Source of the DNA: Atherinomorus stipes
Lineage: Eukaryota; Chordata; Actinopteri; Atheriniformes; Atherinidae
Direction: 5' to 3'
Length of the DNA: 64,000 nt
Assembly (NCBI GenBank): GCA_023101725.1
Contig: JALJCO010010517.1
Location: forward strand, 186,001 to 250,000
The notes below the pieces were generated by a model, which was given only the letters and a program-made list of their open reading frames with translations, made no database searches and was not told the origin of the DNA. Both the position numbers and the translations under genes were made by a program. Below, piece by piece: positions 45,684 through 56,110 of the stretch; the first letter of the stretch is position 1; every line of letters begins with the position of its first letter.

Positions 45684-46394
45684 TAGGGGTGTGCACAGCA
45701 GCCAGTATGTGTATCTGTATTTGTATTTGTTGAGGGGAGAAAAGTATTTGTATTTGTATTCGAGTAAAATTTAAAATTGGCGTAAAAATACTTTTTTTTT
45801 GCGTTGCACTTCTAATTGATGTCAAGTTTGCTTGAACCGGGCAAATTTGCAGATCGTGAAGTGATTGAAAGTGACTTGCAGAGGCAGAGCATGTCTGTGA
45901 CGATGTGCTGGTGTTTATGTTGTGAAGTCAAAATAATGAAAAAATAATGAAAATAATACATTGAATTTCCCTGTATATGGCGGGATATCAAAGGGCTAAA
46001 CTTTCAAGGGCCAACTTGTTATTTGGGGGTGTTAGAATGAAGGCCAAGCCCAAGGCCACCATGGAAACTGTGGACAAACCCACTTGGGTCCTTCATTTGC
46101 TGCCAGATTTAGGCCGTATGGGCCCCACATGGAAATGCTGGCTGGGTACAAGCTTCGCTTTAGTCTCTTTAACCGAACGTTAACGTTGCTCTGTTAACAG
46201 CCTGTTGTCTAAATGACAAACTGCTACATAAACGGAGCCAACATGGGAGACCTGACTGCAGACGTCAATAATCTCCTGACCAAACTTCCAAACAGAGATG
46301 CAGTTCAGTCTTTCTCTCAGCCAGCTTCTCTGGAGCAGCCTGTCACACTCTTCACTCCGGACCGTCACTCATTCATCCGGACATGCGCTGCAGT
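45684..46394 (+). mobile_element. hAT-like left end plus unknown body
   Basis: TAGGGGTGTGCACAGCAGCC begins at 45684 at the edge of LINE block 2 and runs into repeated TTTGTATTTGTATT words. TAGGGGTG-type starts are common to fish hAT-like elements. No matching right end or duplication is found before 46395. A 68-codon open frame at 45977-46183 has no motif. Confidence 0.4.
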
Positions 46395-46402
46395 CTTAAG
46401 AG

Positions 46403-47257
46403 CAGTGTTGTATAAAGTACCTAAAAGCCATGCTTGAGCACCCCCCAACAAGTAGGGATGCACCGATCCAGTCTTCAGATCGGGATCGGCTCCAATATAG
46501 AAAAAAATCCTAGATCGGTAAAAATCGATAGGGGTAAACATGAGCCGATCCGTAGGTGCAGATCTATTCAGTGTATTTCTATGCTGCCCCTTTAAGTGAC
46601 ATCACGCGTTGCCGACGCAGCATGTGGAGGCTGTTTGTTTACAAGGCCAGAGTCACAGCTGTTAGCTGCTAGCAGCTAGCAGGCTGCCGTGTGTTCTGTC
46701 GCTGCTTCAACAACAGTCCTGCGGCGGTTCGGTTTCCACATTTCATAGGTAAAAATCCCGCGGGTGCCAACATGTCGCTGAGAAAGTATAAATTACTGTT
46801 AAATCTTTTTGGACATGACAAGTTTTATAACGGAGGGTATCCACCGGCATCCGGTGCAGTGTGGGAGAGACTTTTTTTTTTTTCTGCAAAAATATCGGAG
46901 ACTCCTGACACTACAATGCGACAATTAATTTGAAATTTACCTGCTGGCCACTGCTTTAATCTGCTGCACAATGGGGTAAACCAATGATAACGTCTTGTGG
47001 TCTGTATCTCCAACATCATTGGCTATGAGTCCCACTACAACAAAACAAAGATTTTCCATTGGCTATCACGTTCCTTCTTATTTTGTAACCAGTAACAAAG
47101 ATGCTCAGGTAAATGTAACGGAGTAAAAGTATAGATTTTTTGGGAAAATGTAGTGAAGTTAAAGTAAAAGTCATCAGAAATAGAAGTAGTAAAGTACAAA
47201 TATATAAAACAAATACTACTTAAGTAACACAGTATTTTTCTTGTTTTGTTAACAGTG
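46403..47257 (+). mobile_element. hAT-like non-autonomous element with 8-bp target duplication
   Basis: CTTAAGAG occurs exactly at 46395-46402 and 47258-47265. Immediately inside are CAGTGTTGTATAAAGTACCT at the left and an AGTACAAATA...ACTACTTAAGTAACACAGTA-type right end, the ends of a common fish hAT family. A second hAT-like start, TAGGGATGCACCGATCC (46454), lies 50 bp inside and has no matching right end, so the interior is a composite. Non-coding as it stands. Confidence 0.75.
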
Positions 47258-47700
47258 CTTAAGAGGAGGCGAGCTTTTGTAATTTTAATTTTCACATAAA
47301 ATTCTGATGGTGTATAGTTGAATGTCAAAGTCTGTGTTTTTGCCAGATTTACTTTATACTTTATACCCTATACTTTCTTTACCTGCGTAGAAGCCAAACA
47401 TTTCTAATTGTCTGATCAGACCAGTTAGGGAGTTTTCTGGATCTGTTTAATAGCAGATTACATCATCTGCAAATAAACCTGTTTTAAGAGATTCATCATT
47501 TATACAGTATCTTTACCCTTGAGATCCTTATTTTGGCTTATAAGTTGTGCCAATGGCTCAATATGAATTGCAAACAATGTTGGTGATAAGCAACAGCCCT
47601 GACATGTAGAGCATTCCAGTTTTATACTATCATTAATTAATCTTGGTCCTGGCCAGGGGTGATTGGTACAGGGTCCTCTCACACTTTACAGCTTTCTTGT

Positions 47701-48200
47701 TGAAGCCTTTTTTTTTTTTTTAGTGTTTATAAATATAAAAGTTCCAGCTGAGAAATCTATGTTTACAATACATGTTTACGACCAAGATGCCCATAAACAA
47801 GCTGGGACTACTGGTACTTTTCATCTTTTGGATCTCTTGCTCTCTTTTTTCAGACCAACTTCTGTCTCATAAAATTTGATCCACAGAGGGTCCGCCGCAG
47901 GTCCGTGGTTTGACAGTCGGCCTTTTCCACGTTCAGCTGAGTGTTGGGTGGAGGTCAACAAGCGCTCCACCGCAGAGTTGCTGCTATCTGGGATGAAACG
48001 TTGTTCTATTAACACAGCCTTTACACAGACAGTCTTGTGTTACAACAGATCTGCCTCGGCTGTTCTGAGGAGTGGCGAAGCTTGTTTACGATGACAGGCT
48101 AAAGATCCCACTGGCTTGTGCTAGCATTAGCATCGGCAACCTCCTGCAACTAGAATAAGGGGATGAAATATGTTGACACTGTCTCCAGTGATAAATACTA
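47701..48200. other. unannotated sequence
   Basis: Short stretch between the LINE remnant and the next hAT-like element. No gene is seen. Confidence 0.4.
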
Positions 48201-48789
48201 CCCTGGCTAGAGGTGGGCGATACTGGGAATTTTAGTATTGATCCGATCAAGTAAATACAGGGCCAGTATCGCCAATATCGATACCGATACTTTCATATGT
48301 AAGCTTCACAAATCCAAAGGATCAAAAGACCTAGGATAGAATTTGCAAGCATTGTACGTGACAACAAAATACTTTTTACCACTAGTTTTAAGGAGTACAG
48401 TGCAAGTTCAGCTTTTTAGAAGTTCGCCCTCTGGTGACAGTGGACATGACGCTAATGTGGTGACATGCATGAGCTGCTTGGACTGTGTTGGTCTCTAATT
48501 TACACATTCACTAGTCTGAGCCAGAGTTAGAGACACAATGTTACTGAAGTAATAAAGTTATAAATTGACGTTGTTTATGGTTTGACTGTGAGTAACTGAC
48601 GGACTGTATGCTAACGGTAACAGCAGGCTAACGCTGGCTTGTAGATAAATATCAAATTACAGGCTGAGACCACGATTACCTTATAAAATCACCGCATCAA
48701 CTAAATCTAACGACGGGCTGAGTGTTTGTAGCCAAATATCCTTTGTCGAGTACCTTTTTTATTTTGTCGAATCATTAATACATGACATC

Positions 48790-49261
48790 TGTTTCCTCTG
48801 AGAACATGAGGGTGACTGTGTTTGTGATGGGCGACAGGGGAGCAAGGAGAAGGTTGTCAGTATGTTTATTCCGAGAGAAGGATTTTTTTGTCTCTGTGTA
48901 TCTATCTTGTGTGTGTGTTATCTGTATGTGTGTGTACAGGAGGCCTTCGGTTGGTATGCTGACCTGGAGATGGACAAGAAACGATGGAGTAGATGAACGA
49001 GCCAATTAGAAGAAGAGCGCTTTGAATTTGATGGCCTTGTTTGGACATTGTGTAGCTATAAAACCCGTGGCAGAAGAATAGTTTTGTAGACTTGCGCCTG
49101 ACACGCAGAACTGTTATTGGTTAGTTAGGGTGCTGCTATGACCGGGGCTCTGTAAAGAACCTTGATTTCTTTGGCTTTGATATTAAATATTTAATAAGAG
49201 AAGTTGCAGTGTGATCTTATAATAAACGAATGCGTAATGATTCATATCTTCCCCGGGAACA
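48790..49261 (+). mobile_element. Candidate solo LTR inside the hAT-like element
   Basis: The segment begins TGTTTCC and ends GGGAACA, the short inverted ends expected of an LTR. It contains a TATA box-like CTATAAAACCCGTGG at about 49057 and AATAAA-like signals (TTAATAAG, ATAATAAACG) toward the end. Flanks ACATC and GCATG match only partly, so the target duplication is unclear. No internal retroelement genes are present. Confidence 0.35.
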
Positions 49262-49955
49262 GCATGTAACTGTCATATGTACATTTAATGTAAAAACTTA
49301 GATGAATATTTGCATCCTTATTTATTTATTATTTATTTACCTTGTTAGGAGAAGAAAGCAACTGTGGGTCCGTTTATCCCAGACTGGATAGAGCTCCCTC
49401 CAATTTAAAAAAAAAAAAAAAAAAGGCTGCTCGGTTGTTTACTCCCGTCTTACTCCGGTGCCGGTGTTGTGCCGAAAAAAGCCCCCCTGCTGTGGGGACC
49501 GGTCAGACTCCAGTTTGTCTCTCTTCGTCTCATAAGACAAGACTTTTCTTCTTCATCTTCCTGGAGTCTGAGTTGGGGTCTGAGAGGCACCTGCTCTCCA
49601 TCTTTTAGCAGCAGCAGTGTTGTCTCAACATGTGCGGACCTGCGGTGGTGGAATGCACGACACCGATGTAGCCAGACGAACGAGAACACGCAGCTCGTCT
49701 CCCCCACAAGCGCCCCCTTGAGGTTTCGTACCTGAAACTCTCGCATTGAGCAAAAGCAGTATGACAGACCACCGTAGTGAAGAAAGATCAGCTCATTCTA
49801 CACATCAGCAGCTGTTAGAGCATGTGGAGGAAAGAAAAGATAGAAGTTAACATTTAGACTTGTGCAATGCTTTAAGTTTCCTTAAAGAGAAAAAAAAATT
49901 ATTTAGAAAAGGAGAGACAATAAAAATGTATAAAATTCTCCTTAACTAGATATGT

Positions 49956-49957
49956 TT

Positions 49958-50033
<76 letters not shown>

Positions 50034-50054
50034 TTTTTTTTTTTTTTTTTTTTT
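49956..50054. repeat. (CTTT)n microsatellite followed by T-run
   Basis: About 19 tandem CTTT units and then an uninterrupted run of ~24 T. Confidence 0.95.
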
Positions 50055-50386
50055 CAAATAGAATTGTTTTTCGGAAAAGAATTTAAAAATTGATTTTCTT
50101 CCTTTCAGGGCAATTCTGCTTTTCTTAAGTAAAAAAATGATCATTCAACACAACTTAAAAGAAGGGGGTGGGGTGCTGGGCGCTGCTGCGTGGTGTGTGA
50201 CAGCGCCACACTACTCTTACAGACAGTTGACTTTGATGAATCTGCGTGCGCAGCAGTTAGTGCGTGCAGGAGACAAAAAAATCTTGAGTGTCGATCTTTT
50301 TACACAAGTATTGTTCAATATCAATGCCAACTTTGGTATCGATTTTATCGATATAAGGATCGATCCGCCCACCTCTCACCCTGGCT

Positions 50387-51384
50387 ACCTGGAAAACGAA
50401 GCCCCATGTCACGACCTCTGCGGTATGAGCGATACACCCTCAGTTGTCAGCAGAGATCCGTATCAGTTGATAACGGATATGGAAACTAAGAGTTGGACGA
50501 TATTTGTATTTTGGATATCGGTAAAAAAGCCATGATTGAACATCCCTACTTGCACATTGAAGAAATTTTGGCCACACATTGAAAAGATCAGTGTCAGTAA
50601 ACTACAGCCACATCTGACAGATGGATAACAGGAATAAACAAATGAAAACAAAGCTGCAGAAAGCCATGTGACGGAGCGGCCCAGCCGGGTTACGTCTGCG
50701 GGCAGGGCAGGCAGCATGGGAAGTAGGATGGGATTAAAGTGCCACAGTCATTGTCAGACGAGAGGGGGGAACACGCCGTCCTGCAGAGCATCAACTGGCT
50801 TTTCAATCCAAACGGTGATTAACCTTCTGTACCGAACACGGATTATGTCCTAAATGTGGTCTGCTTACAGACACACTCAGGGATGCTGGCGCGGCCAGCT
50901 ATCTGTGGCATCCGGTTACCATGGATACAGCAGTTAGGTAACGCTTTATATGAAAAAAAGGATTTTCTCTGTTGTGTTGGTAATATTATAAAACATTATG
51001 AGTCTGCTTCTGATGAGATGTACAGCGCTGTGATCAGGACCGTCTTCCAGATGTTTACATCTGTAACGTAAAAGTGATTTTACACTTTTACATTATTATT
51101 CCAGCTTTTCTTTTCTAAACATGTTCCGATAAAATCTAGTTTTGTTGAGGAAAATGTTTGTTCATCGAATCAAGAGCTTGTGTCAGCTGATTTTCACTCA
51201 AACCAATGAATTTCCTGACATGTCATTACCACAGATCTATTAACCCTTTCAGGCATGAATTTTTGAATAAGACATGTTTAATACACACAATGGTTTACTT
51301 CTACAGACATGTTCATTGACGCCTTTTTATTTCTGTACCATATTTTTACATTTATTTATATCCAATTCATTTTTATCTATTCTA
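50387..51384. other. unannotated sequence
   Basis: No gene. A short repeat end (TTTATTGTCCCCAAGGGGGA followed by AATTC) lies just downstream at about 51400-51427. Confidence 0.4.
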
Positions 51385-51660
51385 CAAAGATATAGACTTA
51401 GACTTTATTGTCCCCAAGGGGGAAATTCTTTTTCACCTTTGACTTTCCTCTCATGACATGACAATACAAGCTGCACAGAATCCCACATAAGGGTTTACAG
51501 ACAAAATAACATTACCGCACAGACTACAACATCCAACAGTTTGCAAGACATGTTATTGCAGTACAGGGATGCTCAGCGGGGAATTTTGTTTAAGGCAGCA
51601 AAGACTGCAGGCATCAGTATTTATGAAATATATTTCTAGATTGATAAAAATAACGCTGTA

Positions 51661-53160
51661 TCACTCTATCACATCACTACATCCAGATTTCTGGTCTGGT
51701 TGGTGGTTTTTAGTTCTGAATCCATCACTACACCCAGATTTCTGTCCTGGTTGGTGGTTTTTAGGTCTGAGTCCATCACCACATCCAGATTTCTGGCCTG
51801 GTTGGTGGTTTTTAGGTCTGAGTCCATCACCACATCCAGATTTCTGGCCTGGTTGATGGTTTTTAGTTCTGAGTCCATCACTACATCCAGATTTCTGGCC
51901 TGGTTGGTGATTTTTAGGTTTGAGTCCATCACTACATCCAGATTTCTGGCCTGGTTGGTGGTTTTTAGGTCTGAGTCCATCACTACATCCAGATTTCTGG
52001 CCTGGTTGGTGGTTTTTAGGTCTGAGTCCATCACTACATCCAGATTTCTGGTCTGGTTGGTGGATTTTTAGGTTTGAGTCCATCACTACATTCAGATTTC
52101 TGTCCTGGTTGGTGATTTTTAGGTTTGAATCCATCACTACAGACAGATTTCTTGCCTGGTTGGTGGTTTTTAGGTCTAAGTCCATCACTACATCCAGATT
52201 TCTGGCCTGGTTGGTGGTTTTTAGGTCTGAGTCCATCTCTACATCCAGATTTCTGGTCTGGTTGGTGGTTTTTAGGTGAATGGATTGAAGATTTGTGACG
52301 TCCTGCTGTTGTTTTTCTTTGGCTCCAAAAACAATCACCTCAGTTTTGTTTTTGTTCAGCTGTAGAAAGTTGAGGCACATCCAGTCATCAATCTCCTCAA
52401 TACATTTACAAAGAGCCTGTACACAGTCCTGGTCTCCTGGTGACACTATAAGATATAGCTGTGTGTCATCTGCGTAGCTACGGTAACTAATATTTTTGCT
52501 CTTTATAACCTGGGCAGGTGGGAGCATGTAGATGTTGAACAGAAGAGGTCCCAGTATAGAGAGTTGGGGAACTGCACAGGTAATTTTTGTCTGCTCAGAT
52601 GTAAAGTTACCTACTGACACAAAGTACTTCCTGTTCTCCAAGTACGTTTTGAACCAGTTTTGTACAGAACCAGAGAGACCCACCCAGTTCTCCAGTTGTT
52701 GGAGTAATATAATGTGGTCAACTGTATCAAATGCAGCACTGAGATCCAGTCAAACCAACACTGACATTTCTCCAGCATCAGCATTCATGACTTTGGTCAG
52801 AGCAGTCTCAGTGCTGTGGTGCTGTCTAAAACCTGACTGGAAGACATCATAGCAGTTGTTTTCTCCTAAAAAGTCATTTAGCTGATAAAAAAAACCTGCT
52901 TTTTCGATGATCTTGCTTAAAATGGAAGATTGGCCTGTAGCTGCTCATCTGTGTCTTGTCTACATTGTCCTTTTTTTTTTTTTTTTGCATAGGTTTGACT
53001 ACAGCTGTTTTCAGTGAGTCTTGGAAAACACCCAACGTTAAAGACGAGTTCACAATCTGAAGCAAAGACCTTGGATTCAGAGAAAAACTTTTAAATCTTT
53101 TTCCACTGCAGTGGACACGATGCATCAAAGGCTTGACAAGGTCTGAACAGCCTCTGTGAT
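51661..53160 (-). pseudogene. L2-type LINE reverse transcriptase, minus strand, with internal minisatellite
   Basis: Reading the minus strand: LTLGVFQDSLKTAVVKPMQK at about 53040-52980, FDTVDHIILLQQLENWVG at about 52740-52680, then an open frame of 340 codons (52683-51661). It contains GLSGSVQNWFKTYLENRKYF, PQLSILGPLLFNIYMLP, SYADDTQLYLIVSPGDQD (catalytic YADD) and LNKNKTEVIVFGAKE. The PQGS motif reads PQLS, losing its glycine. After the FGAKE region the frame enters tandem copies of a 17-residue motif (LKTTNQARNLDVVMDSD) that fill the rest of the frame. The C-terminal third after this motif is absent. The upstream part has stops and an A-run (52971-52986 on plus as T). It is inactive. Confidence 0.82.
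51675..52275. repeat. 51-bp minisatellite derived from reverse-transcriptase coding sequence, ~11-12 copies
   Basis: Plus-strand unit: AGATTTCTGGCCTGGTTGGT, then GGTTTTTAGGTCTGAGTCCA and TCACTACATCC, 51 bp or exactly 17 codons. On the minus strand it keeps the reading frame of the LINE through almost every copy. One unit has an extra T (near 52064), which shifts the frame and accounts for the second frame reading. Copies differ by scattered substitutions. Confidence 0.92.
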
Positions 53161-54108
53161 ATTAAATAAATGTGGAATTAACATTAGATGAACTACACTT
53201 TTACCACAAATTACTAAAATATCAATATTTTACTAAAAAGATCAATTTCAGAACACAAATAGCCCATCTGATATCAAAGGTATCAATCTACTTGCTTACA
53301 GTTGAAAAATGTCAGAATGGGTCAGATTTGACAAGGGTTTAAAGGGTGAGGGTATATTAGGGTATAATATTTTCCTTTAATAACTAATGTTTGCCTAAAC
53401 ATGCAAACTATGTTTCTTCTTAAGTGAAAGTATTTCCCAAGAAACAGGTGAAAAAATTAACCGAGGACCAGTGTCTGCAGCACGCTCACCGAAATCTATA
53501 AATTTATTTATTTATGTTTTAAGTCAAATGCATGAGTTTGTAAAAAGCAATAAGTCGTACATTTACAGTCCTGTGAAACCTTTCAGCGTGGACACCCCAC
53601 TGGGAGGAAATTACATGCTGCTGAAAGCCGCTCAGTAAAACTACGTAGACGTCTCTAGGAATCATCAATTTATGAGAAATGTTCCGTGGATGGCCTGACA
53701 TTTTAAAGTTTATCCTGTTTATTCCGTATTTCCTCTTTAGACTACAGTGTCCTTTTAATTAAAAGCAGGAACAATTTTAGTTGCTTCTGGACGCAAATTG
53801 AATTTTTGCAAATGAAAAACTCTAAATATCAAAGCAACAGAATAATAAAGTGATGTACTTTATCAGTAAAGATTTACAACTGTCACCTTCTGAATAGCTG
53901 ACACATTAAAGATTCATATCTCATGTTCTTTGTGCAGGTTTGCTTAATTTCTGGTCTGTTTTAGAAAAGATTGAAAAACTGAAATGCTTTAACGATTTAC
54001 AGCCAAAAACTTAGACAAATCTAACATAACTGGACACATCTGACAACGGGTCAGTAACATGACTGCTCCCATGCAGACGTCTCCGTCAGGGAAGGCCCTG
54101 CAGGTCCC
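53161..54108. other. unannotated sequence
   Basis: AT-rich unique-looking sequence. No gene or recognised repeat. Confidence 0.4.
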
Positions 54109-55695
54109 ACAAGACCTGGACCACATACTGGATCCATCACAGCCAGACCTGGACCACATACTGGATCCATCACAGCCAGACCTGGACCACATACTGGATC
54201 CATCACAGCCAGACCTGAACCACATACTGGATCCATCACAGCAAGACCTGGACCACATACTGGATCTACCACAGCCAGACCTGGACCACATACTGGATCC
54301 ATCACAGCCAGACCTGGACCGCATACTGGATCCATCACAGCCAGACCTGGACCGCATACAGGATCCATCACAGCCAGACCTGGCCCACATACTGGATCCA
54401 TCACAGCAAGACCTGGACCACGTACTGGATCCACCACAGCCAGACCTGGACAACATACTGGATCCATCAAAGCCAGACCTGGACAACATACTGGATCCAT
54501 CACAGCAAGACCTGGACCACATACTGGATCCATCACAGCCAGACCTGGACCACATACTAGATCCATCACAGCCAGACCTGGCCCGCATACTGGATCCATC
54601 ACAGCCAGACCTGGCCCACATACTGGATCCATCACAGCCAGACCTGGCCCACATACTGGATCCATCACAGCCAGACCTGGACCACATACTGGATCCATCA
54701 CAGCAAGACCTGGACCACATACTGGATCCATCACAGCCAGACCTGGACCACATACTGGATCCATCGCAGCAAGACCTGGACCATATACTGGATCCATCAC
54801 AGCCAGACCTGGACCGCATACTGGATCCATCACAGCCAGACCTGGACCACATACTGGATCCATCACAGCAAGACCTGGACCATATACTGGATCCATCACA
54901 GCCAGACCTGGACAACATACTGGATCCATCACAGCAAGACCTGGACCACATACTGGATCCACCACAGCCAGACCTGGACCACATACTGGATCCATCACAG
55001 CCAGACCTGGACAACATACTGGATCCATCACAGCAAGACCTGGACAACATACTGGATCCATCACAGCCAGACCTGGACCTCATACTGGATCCATCACAGC
55101 CAGACCTGGCCCACATACTGGATCCATCACAGCCAGACCTGGACCACATACTGGATCCACCACAGCCAGACCTGGACCACATACTGGATCCATCACAGCC
55201 AGACCTGGACCACATACTGGATCCATCACAGCAAGACCTGGACCACATACTGGATCCACCACAGCCAGACCTGGACCACATACTGGATCCATCACAGCCA
55301 GACCTGGACCATGAACTGGATCCATCACAGCAACACCTGGACCACATAGTGGATCCATCACAGCCAGACCTGGACCACATACTGGATCCATCACAGCAAG
55401 ACCTGGACCACATACTGGATCCACCACAGCCAGACCTGGACCGCATACTGGATCCATCACAGCAAGACCTGGACCACATACTGGATCCATCACAGCCAGA
55501 CCTGGCCCACATACTGGATCCATCACAGCCAGACCTGGCCCACATACTGGATCCATCACAGCCAGACCTGGACCGCATACTGGATCCATTACAGCCAGAC
55601 CTGGACAACATACTGGATCCATCACAGCCAGACCTGGACCGCATACTGGATCCATCACAGCGAGACCTGGCCCACGTACTGGATCCATCACAGCA
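54109..55695. repeat. 33-bp minisatellite, ~48 copies
   Basis: Unit: ACTGGATCCATCACAGCCAG followed by ACCTGGACCACAT. Because 33 is divisible by 3 and the unit has no stop in several frames, the plus strand reads (LDHILDPSQPD)n for 554 codons and the minus strand reads SGCDGSSMWSR- and VMDPVCGPGLA-type repeats. Variants include AGCAAGAC for AGCCAGAC, CCGCAT, CAACAT, and CCACCACAG for CCATCACAG; these recur in blocks, indicating multi-unit duplication. Almost every unit has a GGATCC site. Confidence 0.95.
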
Positions 55696-55861
55696 TTTGA
55701 TCAAAATAATAACACTCCATTAGTAATCTTCTGAAAAAAGGCGAAAGCTTCCTTAGTTAGAAACTTGCAAAGCTGAATGAACTACTGTCCGGGTTGGACA
55801 TTCCCTGACCATCACTGGCTGCTTCATATCATCCGTGCTTTTCTCCGGACCAAAATATGGC

Positions 55862-56110
55862 AGGGTGATATGGACCAAAAGTAATTTCCCAATATATTCA
55901 GGGTTAATATCGATATACGCTATATAACCCGATATTTTTATGACAAACTGAGAGCAGATGTTTAGTCACAGTCAAAGTATCTGTGTAGTGACATAAAGTA
56001 ACATAAATACTTTATAACTATTTAAAAAATCCACAGATACAAATAACCAACATTACAAAAGAGTTAAATATGACCAATCCTAGTAAAGACAGCAGTTATA
56101 TGTAAGGACA
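55862..56110 (+). mobile_element. Possible hAT-like MITE fragment
   Basis: CAGGGTGATATGGACCAAAA, then TTAATATCGATATACGCTAT and ATAACCCGATATTTTTATGA. This gradient of GATAT/ATATC words after a GGxxGATATGG start is a known texture of fish hAT-like MITEs. Only the left side is seen. Confidence 0.35.

Larger units (their letters stand above)
43620..47700 (-). pseudogene. Tx1/L1-like LINE ORF2, minus strand, in three blocks
   Basis: Reading the minus strand from high to low coordinates gives ORF2 in order. Block 1 (47700-47266): [20 protein letters not shown], then [14 protein letters not shown], and at 47488-47459 TGLFADDV with the catalytic FADD. Block 2 (45690-45370): LTKRLDDLYKANFIRVDQEI, then MNILLRLLYLFLSLPIKIPD and ISRFIWQGKKPRTKSEKLQF. 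Block 3 (43968-43620): RYLLLRDFFNKDIKHKMALS. The endonuclease half is missing. Blocks are separated by hAT-like sequences (45684-47257) and an IS630-like element (44024-45104). Frames are broken. It is a dead, multiply invaded copy. Confidence 0.8.
48209..50378. mobile_element. 2.2-kb hAT-like element with perfect 8-bp target duplication
   Basis: CCCTGGCT flanks the element at 48201-48208 and 50379-50386. Left end AGAGGTGGGCGATACTGGGA is mirrored at the right by ATCGATCCGCCCACCTCT, with further inverted similarity (GCCAATATCGATACCGATAC near 48270 against TGGTATCGATTTTATCGATA near 50333). No hAT transposase motif (no BED finger or dimerisation region) is recognisable, so it is non-autonomous or gutted. 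Passengers include a candidate solo LTR (48790-49261) and a CTTT/T-run (49956-50054). Confidence 0.8.

Noticed and set aside
46213..46437. 74-codon open frame starting MTNCYINGANMGDLTADVNN
   Set aside because: It looks protein-like at first, but it is short, lies between hAT-like ends, crosses an 8-bp target duplication and ends in the inserted element.
49469..49746. Overlapping 88- and 98-codon frames within the hAT-like element
   Set aside because: No transposase motif, and both strands are open over the same bases; no support for coding.
53989..55723. Open frames of 571 codons (minus) and 554 codons (plus)
   Set aside because: They are translations of the 33-bp minisatellite on both strands at once; no domain or splice context.
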